Notes under the pieces: generated by a model
What the model was told of the DNA's origin: nothing
What the model saw: the letters and a program-made list of their open reading frames with translations, nothing else
Databases searched by the model: none
NCBI GenBank assembly: GCA_002071385.1
Contig: MWFB01000003.1
Location: 1-64,000 of the forward strand
From: Bacteroidetes bacterium ADurb.Bin013
GTDB lineage: Bacteria > Bacteroidota > Bacteroidia > Bacteroidales > UBA932
Reading direction: 5' to 3'
DNA length: 64,000 bases
Program-made: the position numbers and the translations under genes
Shown here: positions 10,329 to 18,628 of the stretch, one piece after another
Layout of the letters: each line of letters starts with the position of its first letter
Numbering within the stretch: the stretch's first letter is position 1

Positions 10329-10676
10329 CTTTCCAGTCATTTATTAGTATTCTTGCACAAATGGCTGCACGGTGGTCTTCAAAGCAGTGCGCCAAAGTCC
10401 TTTTGCATTTATAATAGGCTGCTTCGCGACACCACTCTGTTTATCGGCGGTTTTTGCGCCAACAGGTAAGTGAAAACACCTGTATCTACTAGCGTCAGCC
10501 CCCCTTCCGGAAGTAACTCTGCTCCATCCACAAAAAGAAGGGGGAGAAGTTCCGCGTACACTTGATCCATTATGTTAGATATCAGCACTATAACAAAAGA
10601 GCTTTCCGATAGGGCTCTTTTGTTGATCACTTGTTAAACAGGATAATACATCATGTGTACGCGGTGCTCCCAGAGG
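10329..10676. other. Gene-free body between two inverted hairpin copies
   Basis: About 350 bases with no recognisable gene. It lies between copy A (minus orientation) and copy B (plus orientation) of the hairpin family, so the 10267-10741 block has the layout of a small element with hairpin ends. Two overlapping minus-strand frames stay open here, one of 73 residues with an ATG (10409-10630) and one without a start codon ending at two stop codons (10341-10346). Neither resembles a protein I know. Confidence 0.4.
10593..10623. terminator. Terminator-like hairpin in the gene-free block
   Basis: A perfect 10-bp stem (10593-10602 with 10614-10623, core ACAAAAGAGC) with an 11-base loop. The T-rich right arm resembles a weak intrinsic terminator, but no gene obviously feeds into it. 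Confidence 0.4.
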
Positions 10677-10682
10677 ACTGTC

Positions 10683-10741
10683 GCTGCCACCACTGGGAAC
10701 GGAGAGCCTCGGCTAAACTCTCCGTTCCCAGTGGTGGCAGC
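10683..10741. repeat. Dispersed long-stem hairpin repeat, copy B
   Basis: A perfect 24-bp inverted repeat (10683-10706 with 10718-10741) around the 11-base loop CCTCGGCTAAA. It is oriented opposite to copy A. Bases 10678-10692 match 13 of 15 bases of copy C (50290-50304), and both differences are compensated in the opposite arm. A 12-base fragment of the copy A/C stem (AAAGCTCCCGGT) recurs at 10768-10779. Confidence 0.85.
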
Positions 10742-10812
10742 AACAACAGGAGGCAGCAAACGCACAGAAAGCTCCCGGTAAAAAGAAAAAAGTGTGTAAG
10801 ACACCCTGGGCG

Positions 10813-11784
10813 TTAGCGTTTGTCTTTTATGTGGTAATGATTTCTTTCCGGGGCATTGCGCGAAACCAGTTCCCCGATGAAGCCCGCCAGGAACAGTTGC
10901 ATTCCCAGTACAATGGCCAGAAGAGACAGGTAAAAGAGCGGCTGTTCAGTGACAGCGCGGTAAGGTAATCCATGGGATTGCCAGTAAAGTTTCTGGATGA
11001 TCAGCCATAAGGCAATGACACCGCCAGCCAGGAACATGAGCGATCCGAAAAGGCCGAAAATATGCATCGGCTTTTTTCCAAAACGGGCCAGGAACCACAA
11101 AGTCAGCAAGTCAAGGTAACCATTGACAAAACGGCTCAATCCGAATTTGCTCTTTCCGTATTTGCGCCGGGCATGCACAACAGGTTTCTCACCAATCCTT
11201 GTAAAACCGGCTTCCTTTGCAAGATAAGGGATGTAGCGGTGCATTTCTCCGTAAACCTCAATGCTTTTGACGACTTCCCTGCGGTAAGCCTTCAGCCCGC
11301 AGTTCATGTCGTGAAGCTTTATCCCTGTCACCATCCTGGCAGTGACATTGTATATGCGCGAAGGAATATTCTTGGTGAACAAACCGTCCTTGCGTTTCTT
11401 TTTCCAGCCCGAGACCAGGTCAAGATTCTCCCGGACCACCATCCGGTAAAGGGCGGGAATCTCGGCCGGATCGTCCTGCAGATCGGCATCCATGGTTATC
11501 ACCACGTTCCCCTGAGCGGCACTGAATCCGCAAAAAAGTGCTGCCGATTTACCGTAATTTCGGCGAAAGCAGATGCCATGAACACGGGAGTCGGCCTCGG
11601 CCTGTTCCGTTATGAAATCCCAGGAGCCATCGGTGCTGCCGTCATCCACAAAGATCACCTCATATTCTGGAGGATCATGCTGGTCTTCTCCCAGCGGGGA
11701 ACCAAGGACCTTTCTGATACGTTCCAGCAGTTCGGGAAGCGATTCCCGTTCATTGTACAAAGAAATTACTACCGAAAGGTCCAT
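10813..11784 (-). CDS. Membrane-anchored family 2 glycosyltransferase (GtrB/DPM1-like)
   Basis: The 323-residue protein begins with the GT-A fold signature VVISLYNERESLPELLERI and the nucleotide-binding motif VDDGSTDGSW, followed by ITMDADLQDDPAEIP with its metal-binding aspartates. Two C-terminal membrane segments (residues ~235-260 and ~275-300) anchor it, as in polyprenyl-phosphate glycosyltransferases of the GtrB, ArnC and DPM1 group. It probably transfers a sugar from a nucleotide donor to a polyprenyl phosphate at the inner membrane; the sugar is unknown. It lies 16 bases downstream of the DUF4199 gene, a pairing common in Bacteroidota. Confidence 0.9.
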   Translation of the reverse strand: MDLSVVISLYNERESLPELLERIRKVLGSPLGEDQHDPPEYEVIFVDDGSTDGSWDFITEQAEADSRVHGICFRRNYGKSAALFCGFSAAQGNVVITMDADLQDDPAEIPALYRMVVRENLDLVSGWKKKRKDGLFTKNIPSRIYNVTARMVTGIKLHDMNCGLKAYRREVVKSIEVYGEMHRYIPYLAKEAGFTRIGEKPVVHARRKYGKSKFGLSRFVNGYLDLLTLWFLARFGKKPMHIFGLFGSLMFLAGGVIALWLIIQKLYWQSHGLPYRAVTEQPLFYLSLLAIVLGMQLFLAGFIGELVSRNAPERNHYHIKDKR

Positions 11785-11800
11785 GCGGGAAGTTTACTGG

Positions 11801-12307
11801 TTAAAAGGGTGTGGACACAATTTTGTGCTTTGTTCCATTTGCCAGCAGTGAAGACCAGAGCAGACCCAGAATGTTGTAATAGATCAGCTGGGATATGGTT
11901 ATGATAACGGGCAAACGGGCTATGAATTTGTCTGTGTTGAAATCTTCTGCAGTAACACCGGCCTGTTCGAAACCCGTGAGCAATGCGTTTGAGAGCTGGT
12001 TTGCAGTATCGGGGAACAGGAACATCACATGGAAATAGTAATAGGCTGCAGCAATTATGGAAGAACAGAACGACACGGCAAGACCGAATTTCAGGGAGTC
12101 TGCATATGTGTAGCTTTCTTTTCCCTTCCCGAAATCTTTCATGAAGTAGTAAAGCAGCCCAAGAGTGGCAGCAAGTTTCAGGATCCAGAATAAAATACTG
12201 AGCCCCCGCCCGGGTGTCAGCACCGATTGCAATACGATGAAAAAAACGGAGACCAGGGCTAACAGTATGCCCGATATGGCGGCTTTGTTCCAAAATGACT
12301 GATTCAT
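11801..12307 (-). CDS. DUF4199 membrane protein
   Basis: A 168-residue integral membrane protein with four hydrophobic segments ([71 protein letters not shown]). The short polar stretch [19 protein letters not shown] between the second and third is typical of DUF4199. The start at MNQSFW is preferred; a start nine codons further upstream is possible. Function is unknown. It precedes the glycosyltransferase on the same strand and probably in the same transcript, which suggests a role near lipid-linked sugar transfer, an inference from context only. Confidence 0.82.
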   Translation of the reverse strand: MNQSFWNKAAISGILLALVSVFFIVLQSVLTPGRGLSILFWILKLAATLGLLYYFMKDFGKGKESYTYADSLKFGLAVSFCSSIIAAAYYYFHVMFLFPDTANQLSNALLTGFEQAGVTAEDFNTDKFIARLPVIITISQLIYYNILGLLWSSLLANGTKHKIVSTPF

Positions 12308-12404
12308 TCGCACATGGTTAGATTTGATGTACAAAGTAACTCAATTTTTTAAAAAATACCTAACTTTACAAGTTGGTACAAAACAGAACATTTTAATTCG
12401 ACTT

Positions 12405-14339
12405 ATGATAACGATTACTTTTCCCGACGGGAAAACAAAACAATATGACAACGGAATAACCGGTTATCAGATTGCCAGGGATATCAGTCCAGGACTCGCA
12501 GCCGCCGTTCTGGGCATGAAAGTGGACGGTACATTGACAGATATACGCATTCCTCTGAAAAAGGATGCCTCGGTACGATTTCTCAAATGGGAAGACGAAG
12601 AGGGAAAACAGGTTTTCTGGCACTCCTCGTCCCATTTGATGGCAGAAGCTATCGAGATCCTTTACCCCGGCGTCAAATTCGGGATCGGACCGGCCATAGA
12701 GAACGGCTTTTACTATGATATTGACCTGGAAGGACGTCAGCTTTCGGAAGCCGACCTGGAGACCATAGAACGCAAGATGCTTGAAATGGCAAAAACAGGC
12801 CAGATGTTTGAACGCAGGGAGGTAAGCAAGGAAGAGGCCATGAGGACATACCTGGATAAAGGAGATCCGTACAAATGCGAATTGATCAATGACCTGGAAG
12901 ACGGGACTATCTCTTTTTATTCAAATGGTTCTTTCACAGACTTGTGCAGGGGTCCTCATATTCCTGACACGTCTGTGATCAAAGCTGTCAAACTCACTTC
13001 CATTGCCGGTGCCTACTGGCGCGGGGATGAGAATCGTCAGATGCTGACCAGGATCTATGGTATAACATTCCCAAAAAAATCCCTGTTGGACGAATACCTG
13101 CTAATGCTTGAAGAAGCTAAAAAAAGGGACCACCGCAAGCTGGGAAAAGAGCTGGAGCTTTTCACTTTTTCACAAAGGGTGGGACAGGGACTTCCTTTAT
13201 GGTTGCCCAATGGAGCAGCGCTGAGGGAGCGCCTGGAGAATTTCCTGAAAGATGTGCAGAAAGTCCATGGTTATCAACAGGTCATCACCCCCCACATAGG
13301 TCAGAAAGAACTGTATGTGACCAGCGGTCATTATGCCAAGTACGGCGCCAGCAGCTTCAGATCCATAAAGACACCCCAGGAGGGTGAGGAGTTCATGCTC
13401 AAACCCATGAACTGCCCACATCACTGCGAGATTTACAAGGCAAAACCGCACTCCTATAAAGACATGCCGGTACGGCTGGCTGAGTTCGGCACCGTTTACC
13501 GTTATGAACAAAGCGGCGAGTTGCACGGATTGACAAGGGTCCGCGGCTTTACACAGGATGATGCGCACATATTTTGCAGACCCGACCAGATCAAGGAAGA
13601 ATTCTGCAAAGTGATAGATATCGTGTTGTATATATTCAAGACGTTAAGTTTCAACGAATTTACGGTACAGATATCCCTGCGCGACCAGAAGGACACCTCC
13701 AAATACATCGGTTCGGATGAAAACTGGGAAAAGGCGGAAAAAGCCATTATTGAAGCTGCAGCAGAAAAAAATCTGGAAACACAGGTGGTATATGGAGAGG
13801 CTGCCTTTTACGGACCCAAGATGGATTTCATGGTACGAGATGCCATTGGAAGAAAATGGCAATTGGGTACTATACAGGTAGATTACAACCTGCCGGAACG
13901 TTTTGAACTGGAATATACTGGAGCAGATGATAAGAAACACAGGCCGGTGATGATACACAGGGCGCCGTTTGGGTCAATGGAGCGTTTTGTTGCTGTTTTA
14001 CTGGAACATACAGGTGGTAAATTCCCTCTTTGGCTGACTCCCCGGCAGGTTGTCGTATTGCCTTTGAGTGAAAAATACAATGATTTTGCAAAAAAAGTTT
14101 GTGATTTCTTGAATAATTGCGAACTTCGCGCCTCGCTTGACGACCGTAACGAGACTGTAGGTAAGCGTATAAGGGAGAATGAGTTGAAGCGTATTCCCTA
14201 TCTGCTGGTGGTTGGTGAAAAGGAAGAGTCTGCCGGAACGGTGTCGGTTCGTCGTCAGGGAGAAGGAGATAAAGGCACCATGAAAACGGAGGAATTCGCT
14301 GCATTACTCCGTAAAGAAATAAAAGAATCGATTAACTAA
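12405..14339 (+). CDS. thrS: Threonyl-tRNA synthetase
   Basis: Class II synthetase charging tRNA-Thr, 644 residues. It starts with the TGS domain ([14 protein letters not shown]), then the editing/SAD domain ([21 protein letters not shown]), the catalytic core with the zinc-ligand region [13 protein letters not shown] and motif 2 [21 protein letters not shown], and an anticodon-binding C-terminus. The start MITITFPDG fits the family; a frame open 81 bases further upstream adds residues unlike it and overlaps the upstream regulatory region. It heads the conserved run thrS-infC-rpmI-rplT. A near-consensus -7 box TAACTTTA lies at 12361-12368. Confidence 0.98.
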   Translation: MITITFPDGKTKQYDNGITGYQIARDISPGLAAAVLGMKVDGTLTDIRIPLKKDASVRFLKWEDEEGKQVFWHSSSHLMAEAIEILYPGVKFGIGPAIENGFYYDIDLEGRQLSEADLETIERKMLEMAKTGQMFERREVSKEEAMRTYLDKGDPYKCELINDLEDGTISFYSNGSFTDLCRGPHIPDTSVIKAVKLTSIAGAYWRGDENRQMLTRIYGITFPKKSLLDEYLLMLEEAKKRDHRKLGKELELFTFSQRVGQGLPLWLPNGAALRERLENFLKDVQKVHGYQQVITPHIGQKELYVTSGHYAKYGASSFRSIKTPQEGEEFMLKPMNCPHHCEIYKAKPHSYKDMPVRLAEFGTVYRYEQSGELHGLTRVRGFTQDDAHIFCRPDQIKEEFCKVIDIVLYIFKTLSFNEFTVQISLRDQKDTSKYIGSDENWEKAEKAIIEAAAEKNLETQVVYGEAAFYGPKMDFMVRDAIGRKWQLGTIQVDYNLPERFELEYTGADDKKHRPVMIHRAPFGSMERFVAVLLEHTGGKFPLWLTPRQVVVLPLSEKYNDFAKKVCDFLNNCELRASLDDRNETVGKRIRENELKRIPYLLVVGEKEESAGTVSVRRQGEGDKGTMKTEEFAALLRKEIKESIN

Positions 14340-14342
14340 AAA

Positions 14343-14348
14343 AGGAGG
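14343..14348 (+). promoter_or_regulatory. Strong Shine-Dalgarno site for infC
   Basis: AGGAGG five bases before the codon ATT at 14354. Such strong sites are uncommon in Bacteroidota, and this one decides the start of infC. Confidence 0.8.
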
Positions 14349-14353
14349 ATTAC

Positions 14354-14962
14354 ATTATCGGAACGTCGTACAGACCTCAGTCTACCCCACAGAAAAGGAA
14401 TTATCAGGGAAAGAATTATCAAAGGAATTCCCCTCAGGATGACGGTTCCAGGATCAATGCCGAAATTGATGCTCCACAGGTGCGCGTGGTGGGTGACAAC
14501 ATTGAAAAGCCTGGAATATATCCCCTTGCACAGGCTTTGAAGATGGCAGAAAAAATGAACCTTGATCTGGTGGAGATCTCGGCCCAGACAGACCCCCCGG
14601 TCTGTAAGATAATTGACTACCAGAAGTTTTTGTACCAGAAGCGGAAGAAAGCCAAGGAGATGAAGGCAAACGCTTCCAGGGTCATAGTCAAGGAAATACG
14701 GTTCGGTCCAAATACAGATGAACATGATTACCAGTTTAAGCTCAAGCATGCCATCGAGTTCCTGAAAGAGGGTGCCAAGGTGAAGGCTTTTGTGTTTTTC
14801 AGGGGACGTTCCATCATTTTCTCCGAACAGGGAGAAAAACTGTTACTCCGGTTTGCCGTGGATCTTGAAGATTATGGTAAAGCCGAACAGATGCCCAAAC
14901 TGGAAGGAAAGCGCATGATTATGATGCTGGGCCCGAATAAAGCAAACATTAAGAAAAAATAA
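14354..14962 (+). CDS. infC: Translation initiation factor IF-3 with non-canonical ATT start
   Basis: Binds the 30S subunit and enforces start-codon fidelity. The frame has no ATG, GTG or TTG between the upstream thrS stop and the conserved core. The first standard start (GTG, 14480) would cut into the conserved N-terminal domain ([17 protein letters not shown]). ATT at 14354, five bases after AGGAGG, gives 202 residues with a Gln/Asn-rich lead ([18 protein letters not shown]) and the full IF-3 core, including [20 protein letters not shown] and [20 protein letters not shown] at 14357 is the alternative. AUU starts allow IF-3 to repress its own synthesis in E. coli, so the same autoregulation is likely here. 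Confidence 0.93.
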   Translation: MIGTSYRPQSTPQKRNYQGKNYQRNSPQDDGSRINAEIDAPQVRVVGDNIEKPGIYPLAQALKMAEKMNLDLVEISAQTDPPVCKIIDYQKFLYQKRKKAKEMKANASRVIVKEIRFGPNTDEHDYQFKLKHAIEFLKEGAKVKAFVFFRGRSIIFSEQGEKLLLRFAVDLEDYGKAEQMPKLEGKRMIMMLGPNKANIKKK

Positions 14963-14978
14963 CCATTAACAATAGATT

Positions 14979-15173
14979 ATGCCCAAAATGAAAACCAATC
15001 CCGGAGCCAAGAAGCGTTTTACGCTCACCGGAACCGGAAAGGTTAAGCGGAAACACGCTTACCACAGTCATATCCTGACCAAAAAAACAAATAAGCAGAA
15101 ACGTAATCTGACGCACTCCGCTGTGGTGGACAAAGCAGATGAAAAACGCATCAAAGAACTGATTTGCGCTTAG
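14979..15173 (+). CDS. rpmI: 50S ribosomal protein L35
   Basis: A 64-residue basic protein, [20 protein letters not shown], with the L35 pattern KKRF...[16 protein letters not shown]. It lies 16 bases after infC in the canonical infC-rpmI-rplT order. Confidence 0.98.
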   Translation: MPKMKTNPGAKKRFTLTGTGKVKRKHAYHSHILTKKTNKQKRNLTHSAVVDKADEKRIKELICA

Positions 15174-15256
15174 TTCTGCAATTATATTAACCAGATTGAA
15201 CAGCCGGGAAGATTCTCAAAGGAGGAGAACGCTGCCAATCGCAAAGAATTTAAATT

Positions 15257-15601
15257 ATGCCAAGATCGGTAAATTCAGCGGCCTCGAAGGCCAGACGCAA
15301 AAAAATTCTAAAACAGACGAAGGGTAATTTTTTGGCTCGCCGCAATGTCTGGACGGTAGCCAAAAACACGTATGAAAAAGGTTTGACGTATGCATACCGC
15401 GACCGTAAAAACAAAAAGCGCACTTTCCGCGCCTTGTGGATCCAGCGCATCAACGCAGCCGCCCGTATGCATGGTATGTCCTACTCACAATTTATGGGTA
15501 AGATGAACAAGGCCAACGTAGGCCTTAACCGTAAGGTTCTTGCAGACCTGGCCATGAACAATCCCCAGGCATTTGAAGCTGTAATCAATTCCATTAAATA
15601 A
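15257..15601 (+). CDS. rplT: 50S ribosomal protein L20
   Basis: Early-assembly 23S rRNA-binding protein of 114 residues with the family signatures [19 protein letters not shown] and [20 protein letters not shown]. The 83-base gap after rpmI contains an AAAGGAGGAG stretch at about 15219-15228, too far from the ATG to be its ribosome-binding site. It may mark a leader structure, but I could not fold it by eye. Confidence 0.98.
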   Translation: MPRSVNSAASKARRKKILKQTKGNFLARRNVWTVAKNTYEKGLTYAYRDRKNKKRTFRALWIQRINAAARMHGMSYSQFMGKMNKANVGLNRKVLADLAMNNPQAFEAVINSIK

Positions 15602-15609
15602 TCAGGGTT

Positions 15610-16944
15610 TTGAACCGCTGGATCAAATTCTCACTGGTTGCTGCAGGCTACCTGGCATGGGTTATCTGGCTGGGTAACTTATGGTGGCTCTTTGGGCTCC
15701 TGGTCATTTTTGATATTTATATCACAAAAAAGGTCAGATGGGCTTTCTGGAAAGGGAATGCCAAGAAAGAAGGAAAGCGCAACGTGCTTTTGGAATGGGT
15801 TGATGCCATTATTTTTGCACTGATTGCCGCCACCTTTGTAAAATCCTTCTTCTTCGAAGCCTATATGATCCCCACCTCATCAATGGAGAATACCCTGATG
15901 ACCGGGGACTACCTGTTTGTGGGAAAATTGAAGTACGGGCCAAAAAGGCCACAGCACCCCCTTACCATTCCCCTGACACACAATGTGATCTTCGGTAAGG
16001 AATCATATTCCAGGCTTATAGAAAGGCCGTACAAGCGTATGGCGGGATTCACACAGGTCAGTAGGGATGATATCGTGGTGTTCAATTTTCCACAAGGTGA
16101 TACGGTGCTGGTCAATTACCCGACCGACGATTACTACACGCATGTGAGGCTTAATGGCCGTAAAAACACACTGGAACATTACGGCCCGGTTAAAGTAAGA
16201 CCCTCGGGGAAGGAAGATAATTATGTAAAGCGCTGTGTGGCGGTAGCCGGAGATACCCTGCATGTAAGGGATGGAAAGGTTCATGTGAACGGAGTGGAGC
16301 AACCGGCATTTTCCGGGATCCGGAATACTTATACCGTTGTGACAGACGGACAACCCCTGAACCAGCGACTTTTGGATAAATACGGCATATCCCCGGAAGA
16401 AACATATTTTGACAACCGCATACCCGGATACCCGTCCCTGCCCCTGCATGAGGAAGCCGCTGTAGAGATGGCTGCCTTGCGCAACATTGTATCCGTTACT
16501 CAGAATGTGGATGTTTTTCCTCCTGATTATCCCGATTCCCAGATGATGCTTTTCCCGTTTGTCACATCTTCCGATTTTCCCTGGACAAGGGATAATTACG
16601 GGCCTTTATGGATTCCCAGGTCAGGAGCAACCGTTACCCTGACACCACAAAACATCCCTTTGTACAAACGTATCATTACCGTGTATGAGGGGCATTCATT
16701 TGAGGAAAAAGATGGTGAGTATTACATTGACGGTCAGCTGACAACGGACTATACCTTTGGGATGGATTACTACTTCATGATGGGAGATAACCGTCATAAT
16801 TCACTGGATTCACGATACTGGGGATTTGTCCCTGAAGACAGGATTGTGGGGAATCCGCTTGTTATATGGTTTTCCACCGATAAGCACAAATCATTCCCAT
16901 CCCGGATCCGCTGGGAGCGTATCCTGAAGTTCCGGTTTAAATAA
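15610..16944 (+). CDS. lepB: Signal peptidase I
   Basis: Membrane serine protease that removes signal peptides from exported proteins. The 444-residue protein has two N-terminal membrane segments (residues ~5-40) and a third at ~60-80 leading into the catalytic serine motif IPTSSMENTLMTGD. The general-base lysine is in NYVKRCVAVAGD, and a late box reads GDNRHNSLDSRYWGFVP. A long insert between these boxes (about residues 225-375) makes it much larger than the E. coli enzyme, as is common in Bacteroidota. The start is TTG at 15610, nine bases after the rplT stop; the next in-frame ATG is too late and would remove all membrane segments. Confidence 0.95.
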   Translation: MNRWIKFSLVAAGYLAWVIWLGNLWWLFGLLVIFDIYITKKVRWAFWKGNAKKEGKRNVLLEWVDAIIFALIAATFVKSFFFEAYMIPTSSMENTLMTGDYLFVGKLKYGPKRPQHPLTIPLTHNVIFGKESYSRLIERPYKRMAGFTQVSRDDIVVFNFPQGDTVLVNYPTDDYYTHVRLNGRKNTLEHYGPVKVRPSGKEDNYVKRCVAVAGDTLHVRDGKVHVNGVEQPAFSGIRNTYTVVTDGQPLNQRLLDKYGISPEETYFDNRIPGYPSLPLHEEAAVEMAALRNIVSVTQNVDVFPPDYPDSQMMLFPFVTSSDFPWTRDNYGPLWIPRSGATVTLTPQNIPLYKRIITVYEGHSFEEKDGEYYIDGQLTTDYTFGMDYYFMMGDNRHNSLDSRYWGFVPEDRIVGNPLVIWFSTDKHKSFPSRIRWERILKFRFK

Positions 16945-16946
16945 AT

Positions 16947-16977
16947 TTTGGGTTTCCAAAAAAAATGCAGATATTTG
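16947..16977 (+). promoter_or_regulatory. Promoter of the rpmB-rpmG-DUF4295 operon
   Basis: TTTG at 16947-16950, exactly 19 bases, then GATATTTG at 16970-16977. This is one mismatch from the Bacteroidota consensus TTTG-N19-TAnnTTTG. The predicted leader is about 35 bases. Confidence 0.7.
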
Positions 16978-17018
16978 CAGCCCCTTAAAAATGAATAAAT
17001 CACATAAATTTAGATACC

Positions 17019-17261
17019 ATGGCACGAGTTTGTCAAGTTACAGGTAAGAAGAGGATGGTTGGGAACAAAGTGTCTCACTCTAAGCGTCGTACCAAACGCG
17101 AGTTTGCCCCCAATTTAAAAACCAAGCGTTTCTGGTCCGAGGAGGAAGGCCGTTTTATCACGTTAAAGGTTTCTGCTGCCGGAATCCGGACTATCAACAA
17201 GAATGGCCTGGCTGCCACATTGAAAGCATCAAGGGAAAAAGGTTTGATTGATATTGTATAA
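17019..17261 (+). CDS. rpmB: 50S ribosomal protein L28
   Basis: An 80-residue ribosomal protein, [20 protein letters not shown], with the L28 pattern [18 protein letters not shown]. It heads the rpmB-rpmG-DUF4295 cluster and is followed by rpmG after two bases. Confidence 0.98.
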   Translation: MARVCQVTGKKRMVGNKVSHSKRRTKREFAPNLKTKRFWSEEEGRFITLKVSAAGIRTINKNGLAATLKASREKGLIDIV

Positions 17262-17263
17262 TT

Positions 17264-17446
17264 ATGGCAAAGAAAGAGAACAGGGTACAGATCATACTGG
17301 AATGTACCGAACAGAAAGAGAGTGGCGTTCCGGGGATATCCCGTTACATTACCACAAAGAACAAAAAAAACACGACTCAACGTCTGGAGCGCAGGAAATA
17401 CAATCCTTACCTTAAGAAAGTAACCCTTCACAAAGAAATCAAATAG
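17264..17446 (+). CDS. rpmG: 50S ribosomal protein L33 (zinc-free form)
   Basis: A 60-residue protein with the L33 core [10 protein letters not shown] and [21 protein letters not shown]. It has only one cysteine, so it is the C-minus type that lacks the zinc ribbon and does not depend on zinc supply. It lies two bases after rpmB. Confidence 0.97.
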   Translation: MAKKENRVQIILECTEQKESGVPGISRYITTKNKKNTTQRLERRKYNPYLKKVTLHKEIK

Positions 17447-17461
17447 TAAACACAGATCATT

Positions 17462-17626
17462 ATGGCAAAAAAAGCGGTTGCAACTCTTAAAGATAAATCA
17501 GCGGAAAAAGGCAGTGTGAAATGCATTCGCATGGTCCGCTCGGAACGTTCCGGATCCTATGTTTTCAAAGAAAGCATTGTTACTCCGGATAAAGAAAAAG
17601 ATTTTTTTGCAGGCAAACAGGAATAA
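17462..17626 (+). CDS. DUF4295 small ribosome-linked protein
   Basis: A 54-residue basic protein beginning MAKKAVATLKDKS and ending FFAGKQE, starting 15 bases after rpmG. The pattern CIRMVRSERSGSYVFKESIV matches the Bacteroidota-specific DUF4295 family, which is almost always found next to rpmB-rpmG. It is probably a lineage-specific ribosome component or assembly factor; the linkage is known, the role is inferred. It is followed by a strong terminator. Confidence 0.9.
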   Translation: MAKKAVATLKDKSAEKGSVKCIRMVRSERSGSYVFKESIVTPDKEKDFFAGKQE

Positions 17627-17648
17627 TTGCCTTACGGAAATATAAATG

Positions 17649-17680
17649 AAGACCGGTTCTGTAAGGCCGGTCTTTTTTTT
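17649..17680 (+). terminator. Terminator after the rpmB-rpmG-DUF4295 operon
   Basis: A stem AAGACCGG (17649-17656) pairs with CCGGTCTT (17667-17674) around a 10-base loop and is followed by a T run. The T run abuts the -7 box of ftsY. Confidence 0.93.
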
Positions 17681-17688
17681 TATATTTG
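17681..17688 (+). promoter_or_regulatory. -7 box for ftsY, seven bases before the ATG
   Basis: TATATTTG is an exact TAnnTTTG match. Only seven bases separate it from the ATG at 17696, so transcription should start at or within a base or two of the start codon. Confidence 0.65.
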
Positions 17689-17695
17689 CATTCTT

Positions 17696-18619
17696 ATGCA
17701 AAACGGTGAAATCCTCAATAAGGGACTGGAAAAAACAAAGAAAGGGCTGTTCAGCCGTCTGACCAGGGTGGTTATGGGACGGTCAAGGGTAGATGATCAG
17801 GTCCTGGACCACCTGGAAGAAGCCCTCATTGCTTCCGATGTAGGTGTGGACACAACACTCAGGATTATTGACAGGATAGAGGAGCGTGTTCGCCGGGACA
17901 AGTTCATGAACACAGAGGAGCTGAACAGGTACCTGAGGGAAGAAATTGAGTCGCTCCTTTTGGAAAACAAGGCAACGAACCAGGTTATGCCCTTCGATTT
18001 TTCAAAAAAACCTTTTGTGATCCTTGTTGTCGGGGTGAACGGTGTGGGAAAAACCACAACCATAGGTAAACTTGCTTCGCAATTGAAAAATGAAGGAAAG
18101 AAGGTCATGCTGGGAGCAGCCGATACATTCCGGGCAGCAGCCGTTGAACAGCTTACCATCTGGAGTGAGCGTGCCGGGGTGCCCATTGTGAAGCAGGCTA
18201 TGGGCAGTGACCCCGCCGCTGTTGCCTATGATTCCCTGGCCTCGGCTATCTCAAGGGATATGGATGTGCTCCTGATTGACACAGCGGGCCGTCTTCATAA
18301 CAAGGTGAATTTGATGAACGAATTGTCCAAAATACGAAAAGTTTTGCAAAAGCTCATTCCCGATGCACCCCATGAAGTGCTGCTGGTACTGGATGGCTCC
18401 ACGGGACAGAATGCCTACCAGCAGGCCAGTGAGTTTTCCAAAGCTACCGATGTGACGGCCCTGGCGGTAACCAAGCTTGACGGGACGGCCAAGGGAGGTG
18501 TGGTGATCGGCATCAGTGACATGTTGCAGGTTCCGGTGAAGTTCATTGGACTGGGTGAGGGAATAAACGATTTGCAGGTTTTTGACAAAAAGGCATTTGT
18601 GGCCACATTATTTGAATGA
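17696..18619 (+). CDS. ftsY: Signal recognition particle receptor FtsY
   Basis: SRP GTPase that docks ribosome-nascent-chain-SRP complexes at the SecYEG translocon. The 307-residue protein consists of a short N-terminal helix region and the NG domain, without the long acidic A domain of E. coli. Motifs are Walker A GVNGVGKTTTIGKLA, DTFRAAAVEQL, the G3 motif DTAGRLHNKVNLMNEL, G4 TKLDGTAKGG and the closing FIGLGEGINDLQVFD. The start MQNGEILNK is fixed by the terminator and promoter just upstream; the longer frame would run through both. Confidence 0.97.
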   Translation: MQNGEILNKGLEKTKKGLFSRLTRVVMGRSRVDDQVLDHLEEALIASDVGVDTTLRIIDRIEERVRRDKFMNTEELNRYLREEIESLLLENKATNQVMPFDFSKKPFVILVVGVNGVGKTTTIGKLASQLKNEGKKVMLGAADTFRAAAVEQLTIWSERAGVPIVKQAMGSDPAAVAYDSLASAISRDMDVLLIDTAGRLHNKVNLMNELSKIRKVLQKLIPDAPHEVLLVLDGSTGQNAYQQASEFSKATDVTALAVTKLDGTAKGGVVIGISDMLQVPVKFIGLGEGINDLQVFDKKAFVATLFE

Positions 18620-18628
18620 TCATAAGGT

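Noticed and set aside
10409..10630. 73-codon minus-strand frame with ATG in the gene-free block
   Set aside because: Runs through a terminator-like hairpin, has no promoter box or recognisable family, and overlaps a second open frame; not called as a gene.
15174..15256. L20-type autoregulatory leader before rplT
   Set aside because: The gap is short and I could not recognise the pseudoknot or hairpin pattern of known L20 leaders by eye.
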